Source: DASYXZ01 sp035946625 (GTDB lineage: Bacteria; Acidobacteriota; Terriglobia; UBA7540). Taken from it: a DNA stretch of 64,000 bases. Within the stretch, counting starts at the first letter, position 1, and each line of letters opens with the position of its first letter. A program made the position numbers and the translations under genes. This document shows, piece after piece, positions 50,402 to 59,447 of this stretch. The stretch is from NCBI GenBank assembly GCA_035946625.1, contig DASYZE010000087.1:1-64000 (forward strand). The letters run 5' to 3'. Under the pieces are notes generated by a model. It did no database searches. It was not told where the DNA came from and worked only from the letters and a program-made list of their open reading frames with translations.

Positions 50402-51796
50402 TTACTGGTCCGTGGTCAGTAGTCCGTCGTCGATTGCGGATGCCCCCGTTGGGCTGGAGTCCCTGACCACCGACAACCGATGATGAACCACGGGCGGCTT
50501 GTGGGAGCCGACCTTCAACTCCCAGATGGAAACGATCGGAACAAATTTGGAGAACAAAATATATAGCAGTCCCATGGCCGCATTGGAGGCCACCAGGATC
50601 GTGACTTCCACCCATGTGGGCCGGTAAGACCCGTAGGTGTAAGGCAAGTATTTGTGCGAGAGCGACGGCACAATAATCAGATAGCGCTCCAGCCACATGC
50701 CGATCACCACCGTCCAGGAAGCGATCACCACGCCGGTAATGGTGGTGCGGAATCGCTTGATGGCCAGCAACGGGAAGGGAATGATGAAATTACAGAACAC
50801 CATGGTCCAGAACAAGGGAGCGAAGGGCCCGCGCTGCGTAGTCCAAAAAACGGCCATCTCGGCCGACTCGTTGCCGTACCATACCGTCAAGCGCTCGGAA
50901 AAAATAAAGTAAACCCAGACCAGGCACATGGTCAGGAGCAGCTTGCCCAGGTTATCGAAGTGTACCGGGAGCAGGTAATCTTCCAGGCTGAGTACCTTGC
51001 GCAAAAAAGCCATGGCGATAATCAGGCCGGCGATGCCGCTGAAAATCGCGCCCGCCACAAAGTAGGGGCCGAAGATGGTGGAGTGCCACATGGGCACGGG
51101 GGCCATGGCAAAGTCCCAGGAAACGATGGTGTGTACGGAAACGGCCACGGGGATGATGACAATGGCCATGATGTGCATGGCTTTTTCCAGCCGGTGCCAC
51201 TGCCGCGGCGTGCCGCGCCAACCCAGCGCCAGCACGGTGTATAACTTCTTGCGCCACCCGGTCACTTTGTCGCGCACCAGCGCGAAGTCGGGGATCATGG
51301 GATAAGCGAGAAAAATGAAGCTGCCCGTCAAATAAGTGCCGATGGCAAAAAAATCCCAAGCCAGCGGCGAGCGAAATTGCGGCCAGATCTGGCGCTCGCT
51401 GGGGTAGGGGATCATCCAAAAAAACAGCCACGGCCGCCCCAGGTGAATGATGGGAAATATTCCGCCAATCATCAGCGCGAATAACGTAATCACTTCGGCG
51501 CAGCGCGTAACGGGCCGCCGCCATCCGGCATCGGCAATGCGCAGGATGGCGGAGATCAGCGTGCCCGCGTGGCTGATGCCGATCCAAAACACAAAGTTGG
51601 TGATGTCGAAGGCCCAGAAAACCGGCCGGTTGATGCCCCAAACTCCGATGCCATTCCAAACCTGGTAGCCAAACGCGCCAATCCCTGCGGCCACCACCGA
51701 CCCCAAGAGTAGGACGGCAATCCAAAACCGCCTGGTGGTTCGGAGCACCGGGCGGAGCAAGTCCTCGTTAACCTGGGCAATCGTTTTTTCGCTCAT
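50402..51796 (-). CDS. actC: NrfD/PsrC-family quinol-interacting membrane subunit (ActC-like)
   Basis: This 464-residue protein has about ten membrane helices of the NrfD superfamily. Seen: FDITNFVFWIGISHAGTLISAIL (helix with His and Gly common in ActC), HLGRPWLFFWMIPYPSERQIWPQFRSPLAWDFFAI, and HTIVSWDFAMAPVPMWHSTIFGPYF. It should bind menaquinol and pass electrons to the iron-sulfur subunit upstream. The last 30 or so residues are low-complexity and run into a word-repeat (CCGTGGTCAGTAGTCC). Confidence 0.9.
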   Translation of the reverse strand: MSEKTIAQVNEDLLRPVLRTTRRFWIAVLLLGSVVAAGIGAFGYQVWNGIGVWGINRPVFWAFDITNFVFWIGISHAGTLISAILRIADAGWRRPVTRCAEVITLFALMIGGIFPIIHLGRPWLFFWMIPYPSERQIWPQFRSPLAWDFFAIGTYLTGSFIFLAYPMIPDFALVRDKVTGWRKKLYTVLALGWRGTPRQWHRLEKAMHIMAIVIIPVAVSVHTIVSWDFAMAPVPMWHSTIFGPYFVAGAIFSGIAGLIIAMAFLRKVLSLEDYLLPVHFDNLGKLLLTMCLVWVYFIFSERLTVWYGNESAEMAVFWTTQRGPFAPLFWTMVFCNFIIPFPLLAIKRFRTTITGVVIASWTVVIGMWLERYLIIVPSLSHKYLPYTYGSYRPTWVEVTILVASNAAMGLLYILFSKFVPIVSIWELKVGSHKPPVVHHRLSVVRDSSPTGASAIDDGLLTTDQ

Positions 51797-51891
51797 TTGA
51801 AAAAGTCAAAAGTTAGAAGGCAAAAGGTAAATGTGGGAATATAAATGCCAATGCCCATGCGTCTTTACTTTTACCTTTTACCCTTTACCAT

Positions 51892-52605
51892 TTAACCTTG
51901 ATCTTTCTCCCCTTCTTCCCAAGATTCGGCCTCGAAATAAGTCACACTCGGCCTCGTTCCCAACTCGCCCAATAGTTGGGTGGCTCGATTGGAGCGCGTC
52001 AGCCGCGCTACTTCACTCCCGGGATCGTTCAGGTCGCCAAAAACCATGGCTTTGGGCGGACAGGTTTGCACGCACGCCGGATTAAACTCGCCGTCCTTCA
52101 AATCCCGTTGTTCCGCCTCGGCTTGGATTTCCGCGGCCTGAATTCGCTGTACACAAAAAGTACACTTCTCCATCACGCCCACTTCGCGCACGGAAACGTC
52201 CGGGTTCAATTGCAGGTGGAAAGGCTTGTCCCAAACCGGATTATAAAAATTGAAAAAGCGCACCGAATAAGGGCAGGCGTTGGCGCAATAACGAGTGCCG
52301 ATGCAGCGGTTGTAAATCTGGGCATTCAATCCCTCGCTGGTGTGGTGGCTGGCGTAGGTGGGACACGTGGGCTCACAAGGCGCGGCATCGCATTGCTGGC
52401 AGAGGACGGGGCGAAATTTCAGCCGCGCCTCCGGAAATTCGCCTTCCCAGTAACGCTCTACGCGAATCCAGTGCATGGCCCGCCCGCGCCCCGCCTGGTC
52501 TTCGCCCACCGTGGGCACGTTATTCTCCGCGCGACACGCCACCACACACGCTTCGCAGCCCGTACAGCGGTCGAGATCAACCACCATGCCCCATTTTCTC
52601 GCCAT
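51892..52605 (-). CDS. actB2: Four-cluster iron-sulfur subunit (C-terminal half of ActB)
   Basis: A 237-residue ferredoxin of the NrfC/PsrB/DmsB type with four Cys groups: CTGCEACVVAC, CQQCDAAPCEPTCP, CIGTRYCANACP and CTFCVQRI ... CVQTCP. In typical ActB the third group (CIGTRYCANAC) is joined to the molybdopterin-like part in one chain. Here it is a separate gene that starts 3 bp after the stop of the molybdopterin-like gene. It would conduct electrons from ActC to the haem subunit. Confidence 0.9.
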   Translation of the reverse strand: MARKWGMVVDLDRCTGCEACVVACRAENNVPTVGEDQAGRGRAMHWIRVERYWEGEFPEARLKFRPVLCQQCDAAPCEPTCPTYASHHTSEGLNAQIYNRCIGTRYCANACPYSVRFFNFYNPVWDKPFHLQLNPDVSVREVGVMEKCTFCVQRIQAAEIQAEAEQRDLKDGEFNPACVQTCPPKAMVFGDLNDPGSEVARLTRSNRATQLLGELGTRPSVTYFEAESWEEGEKDQG

Positions 52606-52608
52606 GCT

Positions 52609-54885
52609 TTACCTCAGTTCGCCTTCCTGCGGATGCTCGCGAATCCCTCCCGCGAATAAAACCAGTTTGCCTTTCCCGACTTTTGAAATTTTTACCCGGG
52701 TCGCCGCCCAGGCCAGCGATCCCGTCTCCGGCACGGCGACGGGCGCCAAAATCGCAACCGGATTGGCGCCGCGCCCGCTGGCGTAACGGGTGAAATATTC
52801 GTGCCCCTGGCCCACAGGCATGGCGATGAAATCGGGCGCAATCCCGGGAGAGATCAGCGCCGACGCCTGAACTTTCCCATGCCGCGACGCAATCTCCACC
52901 AAGTCGCCTTGCACGATGCCGAGTCCATCCGCGGCCTTTGGATTAATTTCCACCCATGTGCTCCACATGGCGGTTGAAATTGGATCAGGCGTTTCCTGCA
53001 TCCAGGGCAGATGCGCCAGCGAGCCATCCAGTAACATCTGCGACGCGTAGGGCAAAAAGTGAAATGGAAAATCCTTTTCCGCCCCATCAAACTCGGGGCC
53101 CAGCATGGCAGCGGGAGCATGCGAAGCGCCGGCCAAAGCGCCCGACGCTGTTTCCGAACTGCTCCACACCCCACCTCGTTCTTGAACCGTTTTCCAAAAG
53201 TCACCTGGCTTGGCGGCCTGATTCTTTCCCTGGGGTTTGTTGTAACTCTCAAACGTCACCCGCAACAGTTCGTCGTACGACTTCCAGGGCAGGGCAGCGG
53301 CCACTTCGCCGCCCAGTTGATGCGCCACTTCCAACAACACATCGGGCATGGCGCGCGTGTTGTGCAGCGGCCTCATGGCGGGGGCGGAGAGGCTGGCCAC
53401 GGGTCCGATCGCGCCCGACTCGGGAGCATCGTCCAGCCACGATTCCAGCGGCGAATGGTCAGGCAAAATCAGGTCGGCAAGAATGCTGGTCTCATCTATG
53501 AAACTGCCCAAGCTCGCGATGTACGGAATTTTTTCCAGCGCCTCGCGCACGCCTAGGCTCGAAGGCGACGTAAATACCGGGTTGGCGCCGTAAAGCAACA
53601 GCCCTTTGGGCGCGTTCCCGTTCTGCGCCTGCTGAATCAATTCGCCCACCCTGGAAAAACTTCCTTTGGGGGAGGTGGGCGGGCCCGAAGCCGCCTTGCC
53701 GGATGGTGGCTGCGGCTGGAAAAATATCCCTCCTGGGTTCCCGACGTTTCCGAGCAACGCGTTCAACCCATTCACTGCCAGCGCCGTGAACATTCCGTTG
53801 GAGTGCGCCAGCGGTGCGCCGCCCACCATGGCCAGACTCGGTGGGTGCGCGGCCATCTCGCGAGCCAGCCGAATGATTTTGGCGGCGGGAACGCCAGTGC
53901 TCGCTTCCACCGCCGGGGGTGCGTAATCCGGCAAGCCTTTCGACCAGCCCTCGATCAGCGACCCGGCGTGCCCGGCGTCTCCCGCCCGACGAAGTTTTTG
54001 CTCGATCATGACATGCGCAAGGCCCAGGGCCAGAATGCCCTCGGTGCCAGGTCGGCCGGGAATCCATTCGTCCGCGCTGGCGCCGGTTTGCGACACCCGC
54101 GCCTCCACCATCACGAACTTGCCGCGCACTCCCGCCCGCCCCTGGCGCATTTCTCCGTAGGCCACGGACTGTGCCACTGGCGAATTCCATGTGCCCAGGA
54201 AATCGGCCCCAAAGGCGATCACGTAGTTGGCCCGCGCCAGATCAAAGGTAGGCAATTGCGGCCGGCCGAAGCTTACTTCATTGGCCCGGCGCAGAACCGC
54301 GTCGTCGAACAATTCCGTCGTGACGGCGGGCGGCGCGCCAAATGACTTCAGAAATTTCTCCATCAACTCCCGACGCTGGCCGCGCACGGTTTGGGTCAGG
54401 AACGCCAGTGATCCCGGCTGATTCGCGGAACGCAGCGCACTGAGTCGGGAGACCAGTTCCTTGATGGCCTCGTCCCAACTTACTTCTTGGTACTGGCCCG
54501 AGCCGCGCGGCCCGGAGCGTTTCAGCGGATGCCGGAGGCGGTCGGGATGATAAGTCACTTGCAGCCCGGCCTGGCCGCGGCCGCACAATTTTCCCTGGCT
54601 GATGGGATGGTTCGGGTTACCCTCCAGCTTTTTCGCGAGGCCCATCTTGATCAGCCCCGGCTCGCCGTGGCGAATCACCTCGGCATCGCCTTCCATGACG
54701 CGAACCATCAGGCCGCAGCCCGCAGGGCACATCGTGCAGATGCTGGGCTTGTACTCGGCCACGCCGGGAACAAGGTCTTCCTCGGGAATAAACCGGATGA
54801 GCTGGTGCTCGGGATTCCCGCAGTTGTCGAGCGCTGCGGTAGCTCCTGTGAGGGCGGCGGCTTTTAGGAAATCTCTTCGTTCCAT
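52609..54885 (-). CDS. actB1: Molybdopterin oxidoreductase-like subunit (N-terminal half of ActB)
   Basis: The predicted 758-residue protein has a Tat-like N-terminus (MERRDFLKAAALTG). A CTMCPAGC ... GKLCGRGQAG motif follows that could hold a [4Fe-4S] cluster, then the DMSO-reductase fold (YVIAFGADFLGTWNSPVAQSV is a typical ActB/QrcB stretch). In alternative complex III this part carries no molybdenum. Here the Cys motif is kept, which is more like Psr-type catalytic subunits. The C-terminal molybdopterin dinucleotide domain (PLVEIASRHGKV-like segment DLVEIASRHGKVQASALISPG) is present. It is coupled to actB2 (3-bp gap). Confidence 0.85.
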   Translation of the reverse strand: MERRDFLKAAALTGATAALDNCGNPEHQLIRFIPEEDLVPGVAEYKPSICTMCPAGCGLMVRVMEGDAEVIRHGEPGLIKMGLAKKLEGNPNHPISQGKLCGRGQAGLQVTYHPDRLRHPLKRSGPRGSGQYQEVSWDEAIKELVSRLSALRSANQPGSLAFLTQTVRGQRRELMEKFLKSFGAPPAVTTELFDDAVLRRANEVSFGRPQLPTFDLARANYVIAFGADFLGTWNSPVAQSVAYGEMRQGRAGVRGKFVMVEARVSQTGASADEWIPGRPGTEGILALGLAHVMIEQKLRRAGDAGHAGSLIEGWSKGLPDYAPPAVEASTGVPAAKIIRLAREMAAHPPSLAMVGGAPLAHSNGMFTALAVNGLNALLGNVGNPGGIFFQPQPPSGKAASGPPTSPKGSFSRVGELIQQAQNGNAPKGLLLYGANPVFTSPSSLGVREALEKIPYIASLGSFIDETSILADLILPDHSPLESWLDDAPESGAIGPVASLSAPAMRPLHNTRAMPDVLLEVAHQLGGEVAAALPWKSYDELLRVTFESYNKPQGKNQAAKPGDFWKTVQERGGVWSSSETASGALAGASHAPAAMLGPEFDGAEKDFPFHFLPYASQMLLDGSLAHLPWMQETPDPISTAMWSTWVEINPKAADGLGIVQGDLVEIASRHGKVQASALISPGIAPDFIAMPVGQGHEYFTRYASGRGANPVAILAPVAVPETGSLAWAATRVKISKVGKGKLVLFAGGIREHPQEGELR

Positions 54886-54947
54886 AAGAAACTCGAAATT
54901 AGAAACTCGAAACTGGATAGCCGAAAACGACCATTACATTGAGATTA

Positions 54948-55073
54948 AACACCCCCTCGCCGTCCCGCGCTGCGGCGGGCCATCCTCTCCCCCATGGGGA
55001 CGGGGCCTTTGACTCGCGTATCTTCATCCCCTCGCCCCCTTGGGGGAGAGGGGCGGGGGTGAGGGGGTTTCTA
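54948..55073. repeat. GC-rich CCCCCTCGCC / GGGTGAGGGGG repeat between actA and actB1
   Basis: Two copies of CCCCTCGCC-type words face GGGGGTGAGGGGG, with internal TCTCCCCCATGGGGACGGGG and CCCCTTGGGGGAGAGGGG hairpins. It fills most of the 233-bp gap inside the act operon. The related patches at 47428-47624 and 63090-63146 share the words. The gap also contains AAACTCGAAATTAGAAACTCGAAAC-type repeats. Confidence 0.6.
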
Positions 55074-55118
55074 ATGCAGCATCCAATTCGATTTTCCTTC
55101 CCAATCTAAAATCGCAAA

Positions 55119-55727
55119 TCAAAAATGACACGTCTGGCACTCCACCGACACTTTCCTGAGCTTGTGGCAGTTGATGCAGAATCCCATGTTCATATCCACC
55201 GTGCGCACCGCCACCGTCCGCTGCCACATGTCGCCGTGGCAGGTAATACACTCCACTTTGGCGCGAATGTGCGGAGCGTGGATGAACTTCACGTGCGCCG
55301 TGGGGCTGTAATCATAAACCCGCTGCCAGGGGATATCCTCGCCACGCGCAAACATAGCGGCCATTTTTTTGATTTCCGGCTTGTCCGTCGCCACCACTTG
55401 GTGGCACGTCATACAGAGCGTGATGCTGGGAATCCCGGCGATGGCGCCCTTCTCGACGTTGGTATGGCAATTGGTACATTCCATTCCGTTGTGCAGGTGG
55501 ACTTTGTGCGTATAGGCAATGGGCTGCACCGGCGTGGGGCGCGCGCCAAAAAAATCGCGAAGCGCATCCAGAAACGTCCGGTGGGCCGGAGTAAAGATGG
55601 AAGAACTCTGTGATGAATCCCCCCTGCCGGGCGCCGGGCCTGCCCCCGGAGTAACCGGTCGGGCAAGCCCCCACGTCGCCACGCCTACGGCGAGAAAACT
55701 CATCGCCCACTTGCCTCGTTTTCGCAT
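55119..55727 (-). CDS. actA: Pentahaem cytochrome c subunit (ActA-like)
   Basis: A 202-residue protein with an N-terminal membrane anchor (AMSFLAVGVATWGL) and five CxxCH motifs: CTNCH, CMTCH, CITCH, CINCH and the last, CQTCH, three residues from the end. ActA of alternative complex III is a pentahaem cytochrome of about this length and accepts electrons from ActB. QrcA of sulfate reducers has six. It is the first gene of the act operon. Confidence 0.88.
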   Translation of the reverse strand: MRKRGKWAMSFLAVGVATWGLARPVTPGAGPAPGRGDSSQSSSIFTPAHRTFLDALRDFFGARPTPVQPIAYTHKVHLHNGMECTNCHTNVEKGAIAGIPSITLCMTCHQVVATDKPEIKKMAAMFARGEDIPWQRVYDYSPTAHVKFIHAPHIRAKVECITCHGDMWQRTVAVRTVDMNMGFCINCHKLRKVSVECQTCHF

Positions 55728-55958
55728 TGAAAGCCCAAGAAATCTTTCGATGAATTTCGATCTTACCCAGCGAATCGCATATTTTAGCCTGTTTCAATCT
55801 TTCCTGTAATCCAGATATTTGCCATCAATTTGTAAAATTAACCGCTTCCCTCGGCATGGAGCCCGGAGCGTAAGGGCAAGTTCAGCGGGTCAACCGTCTT
55901 GTCTTTCGGGTTGCGATGTGATTTGAAATTAGATCCGTTTCGAAACCGGCTGCGGCGG
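55728..55958. other. Promoter side of the act operon; no gene seen
   Basis: About 230 bp upstream of actA. AT-rich around 55780-55845 (TGTTTCAATCTTTCCTGTAAT, TTTGTAAAATTAACCG), which is where the - strand promoter should lie. No CRP/FNR-type palindrome of the kind found at 34708-34744 was seen here. Confidence 0.5.
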
Positions 55959-56049
55959 GTCATTCCCGCGAAAGCGTGAATCCAGTGTCGCCAGGGCGAT
56001 CGCATTCCCGACTGCCTTGAGGGTGGATTCCCACTTTCGCGGGGATGAC
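55959..56049. repeat. 91-bp inverted repeat, GTCATTCCCGCGAAAGCG family
   Basis: The arms 55959-55984 and 56024-56049 are nearly perfect 26-bp reverse complements beginning GTCATTCCCGCGAAAGCG and ending CGGGGATGAC. This is a REP/MITE-like element without a coding region. Beyond it (56050-56239) nothing else is recognisable. Confidence 0.85.
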
Positions 56050-56239
56050 TGCACTGGGGAGCGCCCATGACTGGCAAACGTAGGGGCTACGTTTTTTTGC
56101 GTTTCCCGCCCGGCAGGAGGGTTGCGGCGGGCGTCACAATCGGTGGTGAAGCTGACGTTGATCGCAAAGAGGCTTGCCCGAAAACGCAAGCGCTCCTTGC
56201 TCCACGAAAACGGCCGGCCGCTCTACGGGAGATTGAACT

Positions 56240-57595
56240 TTACCAACTCATCCCGGTCAGGGCACACCAAATTCCCACCCCGCTCGTGATCGCGCAGATT
56301 CCGACCACCGCCCATAGATAAGCTCCGCGCAGGCGATGCTCCTGCGGTAAAGCACGGGCCGCCAGCAACACTAGAAACCCAAGCACCAGGGGCAGCAACA
56401 AAGCGTTCATGACCTCGATGCCCAGATTCAACCCAATCAGGTTGGGTCGGTGGGCCACCAGAATGGCTGAACCCACTACCGCCATCGCATAGACTCCGTA
56501 GAACCAGGGGGCTTCTTCGGGGCGGCTATCGAGAGAGTGTTTGAAGCCGGTCAACTCTCCAATCCCCCACGCCGCGGCCAGCGAGGTCACGATAATCGCG
56601 ATGAGCGCGGCGCCCAGGATTCCCAGGCCAAAAAAAAGCCTTCCCGCTTCCGGCCCCAGATAAGGGGTGAGCGCCTGCGCGATCTGGCCTACGGTGCTGA
56701 GCGCGTCGGAGCCGTTTTGCGTGCGGATGGTGGCCGCCGCGGTCACCAAAACGGCCGCCATCACAATTTGAGTCAGCACGGACCCGAGCGCCGTGTCCCA
56801 CCGTGACGTGCGTAAGTGCTCGGGCCGCAGCCGCTTGTCCACTACCGCCGACTGCTGGAAGAAAATCATCCAGGGCATGATCACGGCGCCGATGTTGGCT
56901 GCCACCAGGTAACGGTAACCGCCATCGTGCCAGGGCGATATTGCGAAAGCTTCCGCCCACGAGCCTGTGTGCGGATGAGCCTTCAGCGCTACATAGATGA
57001 AGGCCAGTTCGAAGGAACCCAGCCCCAGCGCGATTCGCTCGACTCTCCGATACGATCCCGCCCACACCACCATCAGCAGGAAGCCCACGGCCAACGATAG
57101 GCTGGTGGCCCGAGGCACGCCGAAAAGCTCCCCCACGCCCGCCACGCCCGAGAATTCCGCCACCATGGCCCCCAGGATCGATGCCACCATTCCCCCCACT
57201 GACACCCATGCCCAGCCCGCGCCGTAATGTTCCTGGATCAGCTTCCCATGTCCCTTGCCGGTGAAAATAGCCAGGCGCACCGTCAGTTCCTGCACGACGT
57301 ATAAGACGGGAATCAGCAGAACTTGCAGAGGCAGGAGCGCATAGCCCCAGCTTGCTCCACTTTGAGCGGCCGTGATGACGCTGCCCACTTCCGTATCCGC
57401 CAGCATCACCATTTGTCCCGGGCCCAGCACGGCAAGAATGACTGCGAACCGTCTGAACGTGGTGCGCAGGCCTCCCCGCAACAGACGATCAGGGCGCGTA
57501 GCGGCGGCGCTTTTTCCGGGCTCATGGGTCGCGCTCAAGGAGGGAGGCAACGGCAGGCGAAGTGCGGTTTGGGAGACTATGGGTTCCTGGTCCAT
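56240..57595 (-). CDS. NRAMP-superfamily metal ion transporter, divergent
   Basis: A 451-residue carrier with 11-12 helices. The first helix reads LGPGQMVMLADTEVGSVITAAQSG. This aligns with the NRAMP metal site, but the canonical DPGN is replaced by DTEV. The sixth helix has AVIMPWMIFFQQSAVVDK where NRAMPs have MPHN-like sequences. The metal-binding chemistry is therefore probably not that of ordinary Mn/Fe transporters, and the substrate is open (Mg or Al relatives also lack DPGN). Met 57595 is chosen over 57673 since the extra N-terminus is low-complexity. Confidence 0.78.
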   Translation of the reverse strand: MDQEPIVSQTALRLPLPPSLSATHEPGKSAAATRPDRLLRGGLRTTFRRFAVILAVLGPGQMVMLADTEVGSVITAAQSGASWGYALLPLQVLLIPVLYVVQELTVRLAIFTGKGHGKLIQEHYGAGWAWVSVGGMVASILGAMVAEFSGVAGVGELFGVPRATSLSLAVGFLLMVVWAGSYRRVERIALGLGSFELAFIYVALKAHPHTGSWAEAFAISPWHDGGYRYLVAANIGAVIMPWMIFFQQSAVVDKRLRPEHLRTSRWDTALGSVLTQIVMAAVLVTAAATIRTQNGSDALSTVGQIAQALTPYLGPEAGRLFFGLGILGAALIAIIVTSLAAAWGIGELTGFKHSLDSRPEEAPWFYGVYAMAVVGSAILVAHRPNLIGLNLGIEVMNALLLPLVLGFLVLLAARALPQEHRLRGAYLWAVVGICAITSGVGIWCALTGMSW

Positions 57596-57812
57596 CCTCA
57601 ATCCCCGGTCCTGATTCACGGCGGTGCCAGTCGAGGAATGGCCGGGCTCGCCGTTGTTGCGAACTATTCGCATCTGGATTCTGGCATTTCCCCTTTGGCC
57701 CCCGCTGTGACGGCTATCACATCTGATGGAGCCCGCGTTCTTGCTGCAATCTTTGCCCTTGGGTGCCGCTTCCCTGGGATGGACCCCCTATTGAAGAACA
57801 AAGCCGGCGCGT

Positions 57813-58289
57813 CTAATCATGCCCGCGGTCACCCGGTTTCGCCGGCGAAGTACCCAGCGACTTCAGGTAACTCACGATCTGCCAGCGCTCCGGTTCGGGC
57901 AGCCGGGACCAGTCGGGCATTCCCCGCCGCACAACTCCGTTGGTCAAAATCCAGAAGAGGGTGCCGGGCGCCGCCCGCTGCACTTCCGTGGCGCGCAGAC
58001 TCGGGCCCCTTTGCCTGCCTTCGGCTGAGCGGTCGTGGCACTCCGCGCAATGTTGCTGAAACAATTTTTCGCCCGCGGCTGGGGCGTCCGGGTCGCTTTC
58101 GAGCGGATTGCGCTTGGCGCGCGCTTTCTCAGGAGCTTTTACCATTGCACTGAAATCCCATCCACGATTATTGGGCGTGGCCGGGTCGCGCTTTTTGGCG
58201 AGCACCCATCCGCCATCGAGAGCAAGCAGGGCGGCCAAGGCGAGCGTGATGATTCCAGTCTGAGGAAAGAGTTTTGAGTTTTTCGTCAC
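57813..58289 (-). CDS. Monohaem cytochrome c, membrane anchored
   Basis: This 158-residue protein starts at GTG 58289, which overlaps the stop of the upstream gene (GTGA) and has GGAGGG 5 bases before it. It has an N-terminal hydrophobic anchor (TGIITLALAALLALDGGWVLA), a flexible Lys/Pro/Ala linker, and a class I cytochrome c domain with CAECH and a distal Met in VVRRGMPDW. As the only small cytochrome near the act operon, it might serve as an ActE substitute, but the NRAMP-like gene lies between. Confidence 0.83.
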   Translation of the reverse strand: MTKNSKLFPQTGIITLALAALLALDGGWVLAKKRDPATPNNRGWDFSAMVKAPEKARAKRNPLESDPDAPAAGEKLFQQHCAECHDRSAEGRQRGPSLRATEVQRAAPGTLFWILTNGVVRRGMPDWSRLPEPERWQIVSYLKSLGTSPAKPGDRGHD

Positions 58290-59221
58290 CGCCGCCCTCC
58301 AAACCATTCCCGCACCGTCTCCCCAAAGCCGGAAAACTCGCGCGACACGCCCCAACGCAGGAGCAAGCGATGGCTGTTGGGGTTTAATCCGAACCCCGGC
58401 GAGAGGCGCAGCGTCCAACCCGAGGGCAAATTCCAGGCCATGGCGGGCGCGAGGTAATGCGAGGTATCGTGCAGCCCGCAACTCGCGGCATCGCCCAACC
58501 CGCCGTACATCTCAAGTCCGGCGATGAAATTCTCGCGGCAGAAGTTACATCGGTCGGCGGACGCCTTGAGTGCCAGCGGATGGCTGGCGCCCATGGCATA
58601 ACCAAACTCCCAGGGATTGTTGGGTGAGAGGTTTTTGGTGGCCAGGGGGTTGACGGCAACGTTCCAGCCATTTATGGTTTTCGAGAGAAGCAGCTTGAAC
58701 TCCAGTTCATGATTGTGCCCCTCCCGTAGCCTCGCATTGGGATCGGTGTGGTCGGATTCGACGTCGTGCCCTTCAACTTCCTTGATGATCTTGTCCGCCT
58801 CGCTGATTTGCTCGTACTCGACGTAGATCACCGGATTGACGAAATGCTCGCGGCGAAGTGGGAGGAAACGATTCTCCCAACGAAAGCCGGTGAAGACCGT
58901 GCTGTCGTGAAGAGTAGTTTGCCCGTCCAGATAGACCTCCGTGGTCCACCATGCTTTGGCCCCGTACTCGAACTCAGTCCAGAAGGCATGAAAGGTGTTG
59001 CCGCCGCGCTGCGTTCCCAACGTCGAAAAATACTCCACCTCCAGATGACCCGGCTCCTCCAGATAATGGTCGTAAGTCACGATGTAAGGACTCTCCTGGG
59101 CGCGGGCGGAAATGGCGGAAAAGACTGCTAGAAGATATGAGGACACGATCAGTCCACTTCTTGCTTTGCGCCTCGCCCGGCCAGACTCCTTTACCAAGAG
59201 CATGGCCTTATCCCGATTCAT
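58286..59221 (-). CDS. Putative outer-membrane or periplasmic beta protein, unknown family
   Basis: The predicted 311-residue protein has a signal peptide (VSSYLLAVFSAISARAQ). The rest looks like alternating beta strands (LEVEYFSTLG, FWTEFEYGAKAWWTTEVYLDG, FTGFRWENRFL, VIYVEYEQIS, FGYAMGASHPLAL, WTLRLSPGFGL), compatible with a small barrel. Odd features are a His/Asp-rich stretch (EGHDVESDHTDPNARLREGHNHE) and one CNFC pair (DRCNFCREN). It is translationally coupled to the cytochrome that follows. ATG 59221 has AAGGGG. Confidence 0.65.
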   Translation of the reverse strand: MNRDKAMLLVKESGRARRKARSGLIVSSYLLAVFSAISARAQESPYIVTYDHYLEEPGHLEVEYFSTLGTQRGGNTFHAFWTEFEYGAKAWWTTEVYLDGQTTLHDSTVFTGFRWENRFLPLRREHFVNPVIYVEYEQISEADKIIKEVEGHDVESDHTDPNARLREGHNHELEFKLLLSKTINGWNVAVNPLATKNLSPNNPWEFGYAMGASHPLALKASADRCNFCRENFIAGLEMYGGLGDAASCGLHDTSHYLAPAMAWNLPSGWTLRLSPGFGLNPNSHRLLLRWGVSREFSGFGETVREWFGGRR

Positions 59222-59447
59222 ATTGGTTTTCCCCTTGAGGAAAGATAAGAGGCAGGCGGCTTGCGGACGCACCGGTTTGGTGATAGAAACAATAAAGGAC
59301 ACGGTTTGCCGGTGTGCCACATCGCCAGCCGTAGTTCGCGGCCCCGGTTGTTCGCGCAACCGGGGTCAACTATTTTCTGCTCAGTTCCGAAAATCGAGCG
59401 ATTGTAGGGCCGGGGCAAACCCCGTCCCTACAATTTCATGCACGGCG

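Noticed and set aside
52609..54885. Catalytic subunit of formate dehydrogenase or nitrate reductase
   Set aside because: The gene context (pentahaem c, DUF3341, NrfD) and the GADFLGTW stretch fit the ActB/Qrc group. No Cys/Sec or Asp molybdenum ligand segment of those enzymes was recognised.
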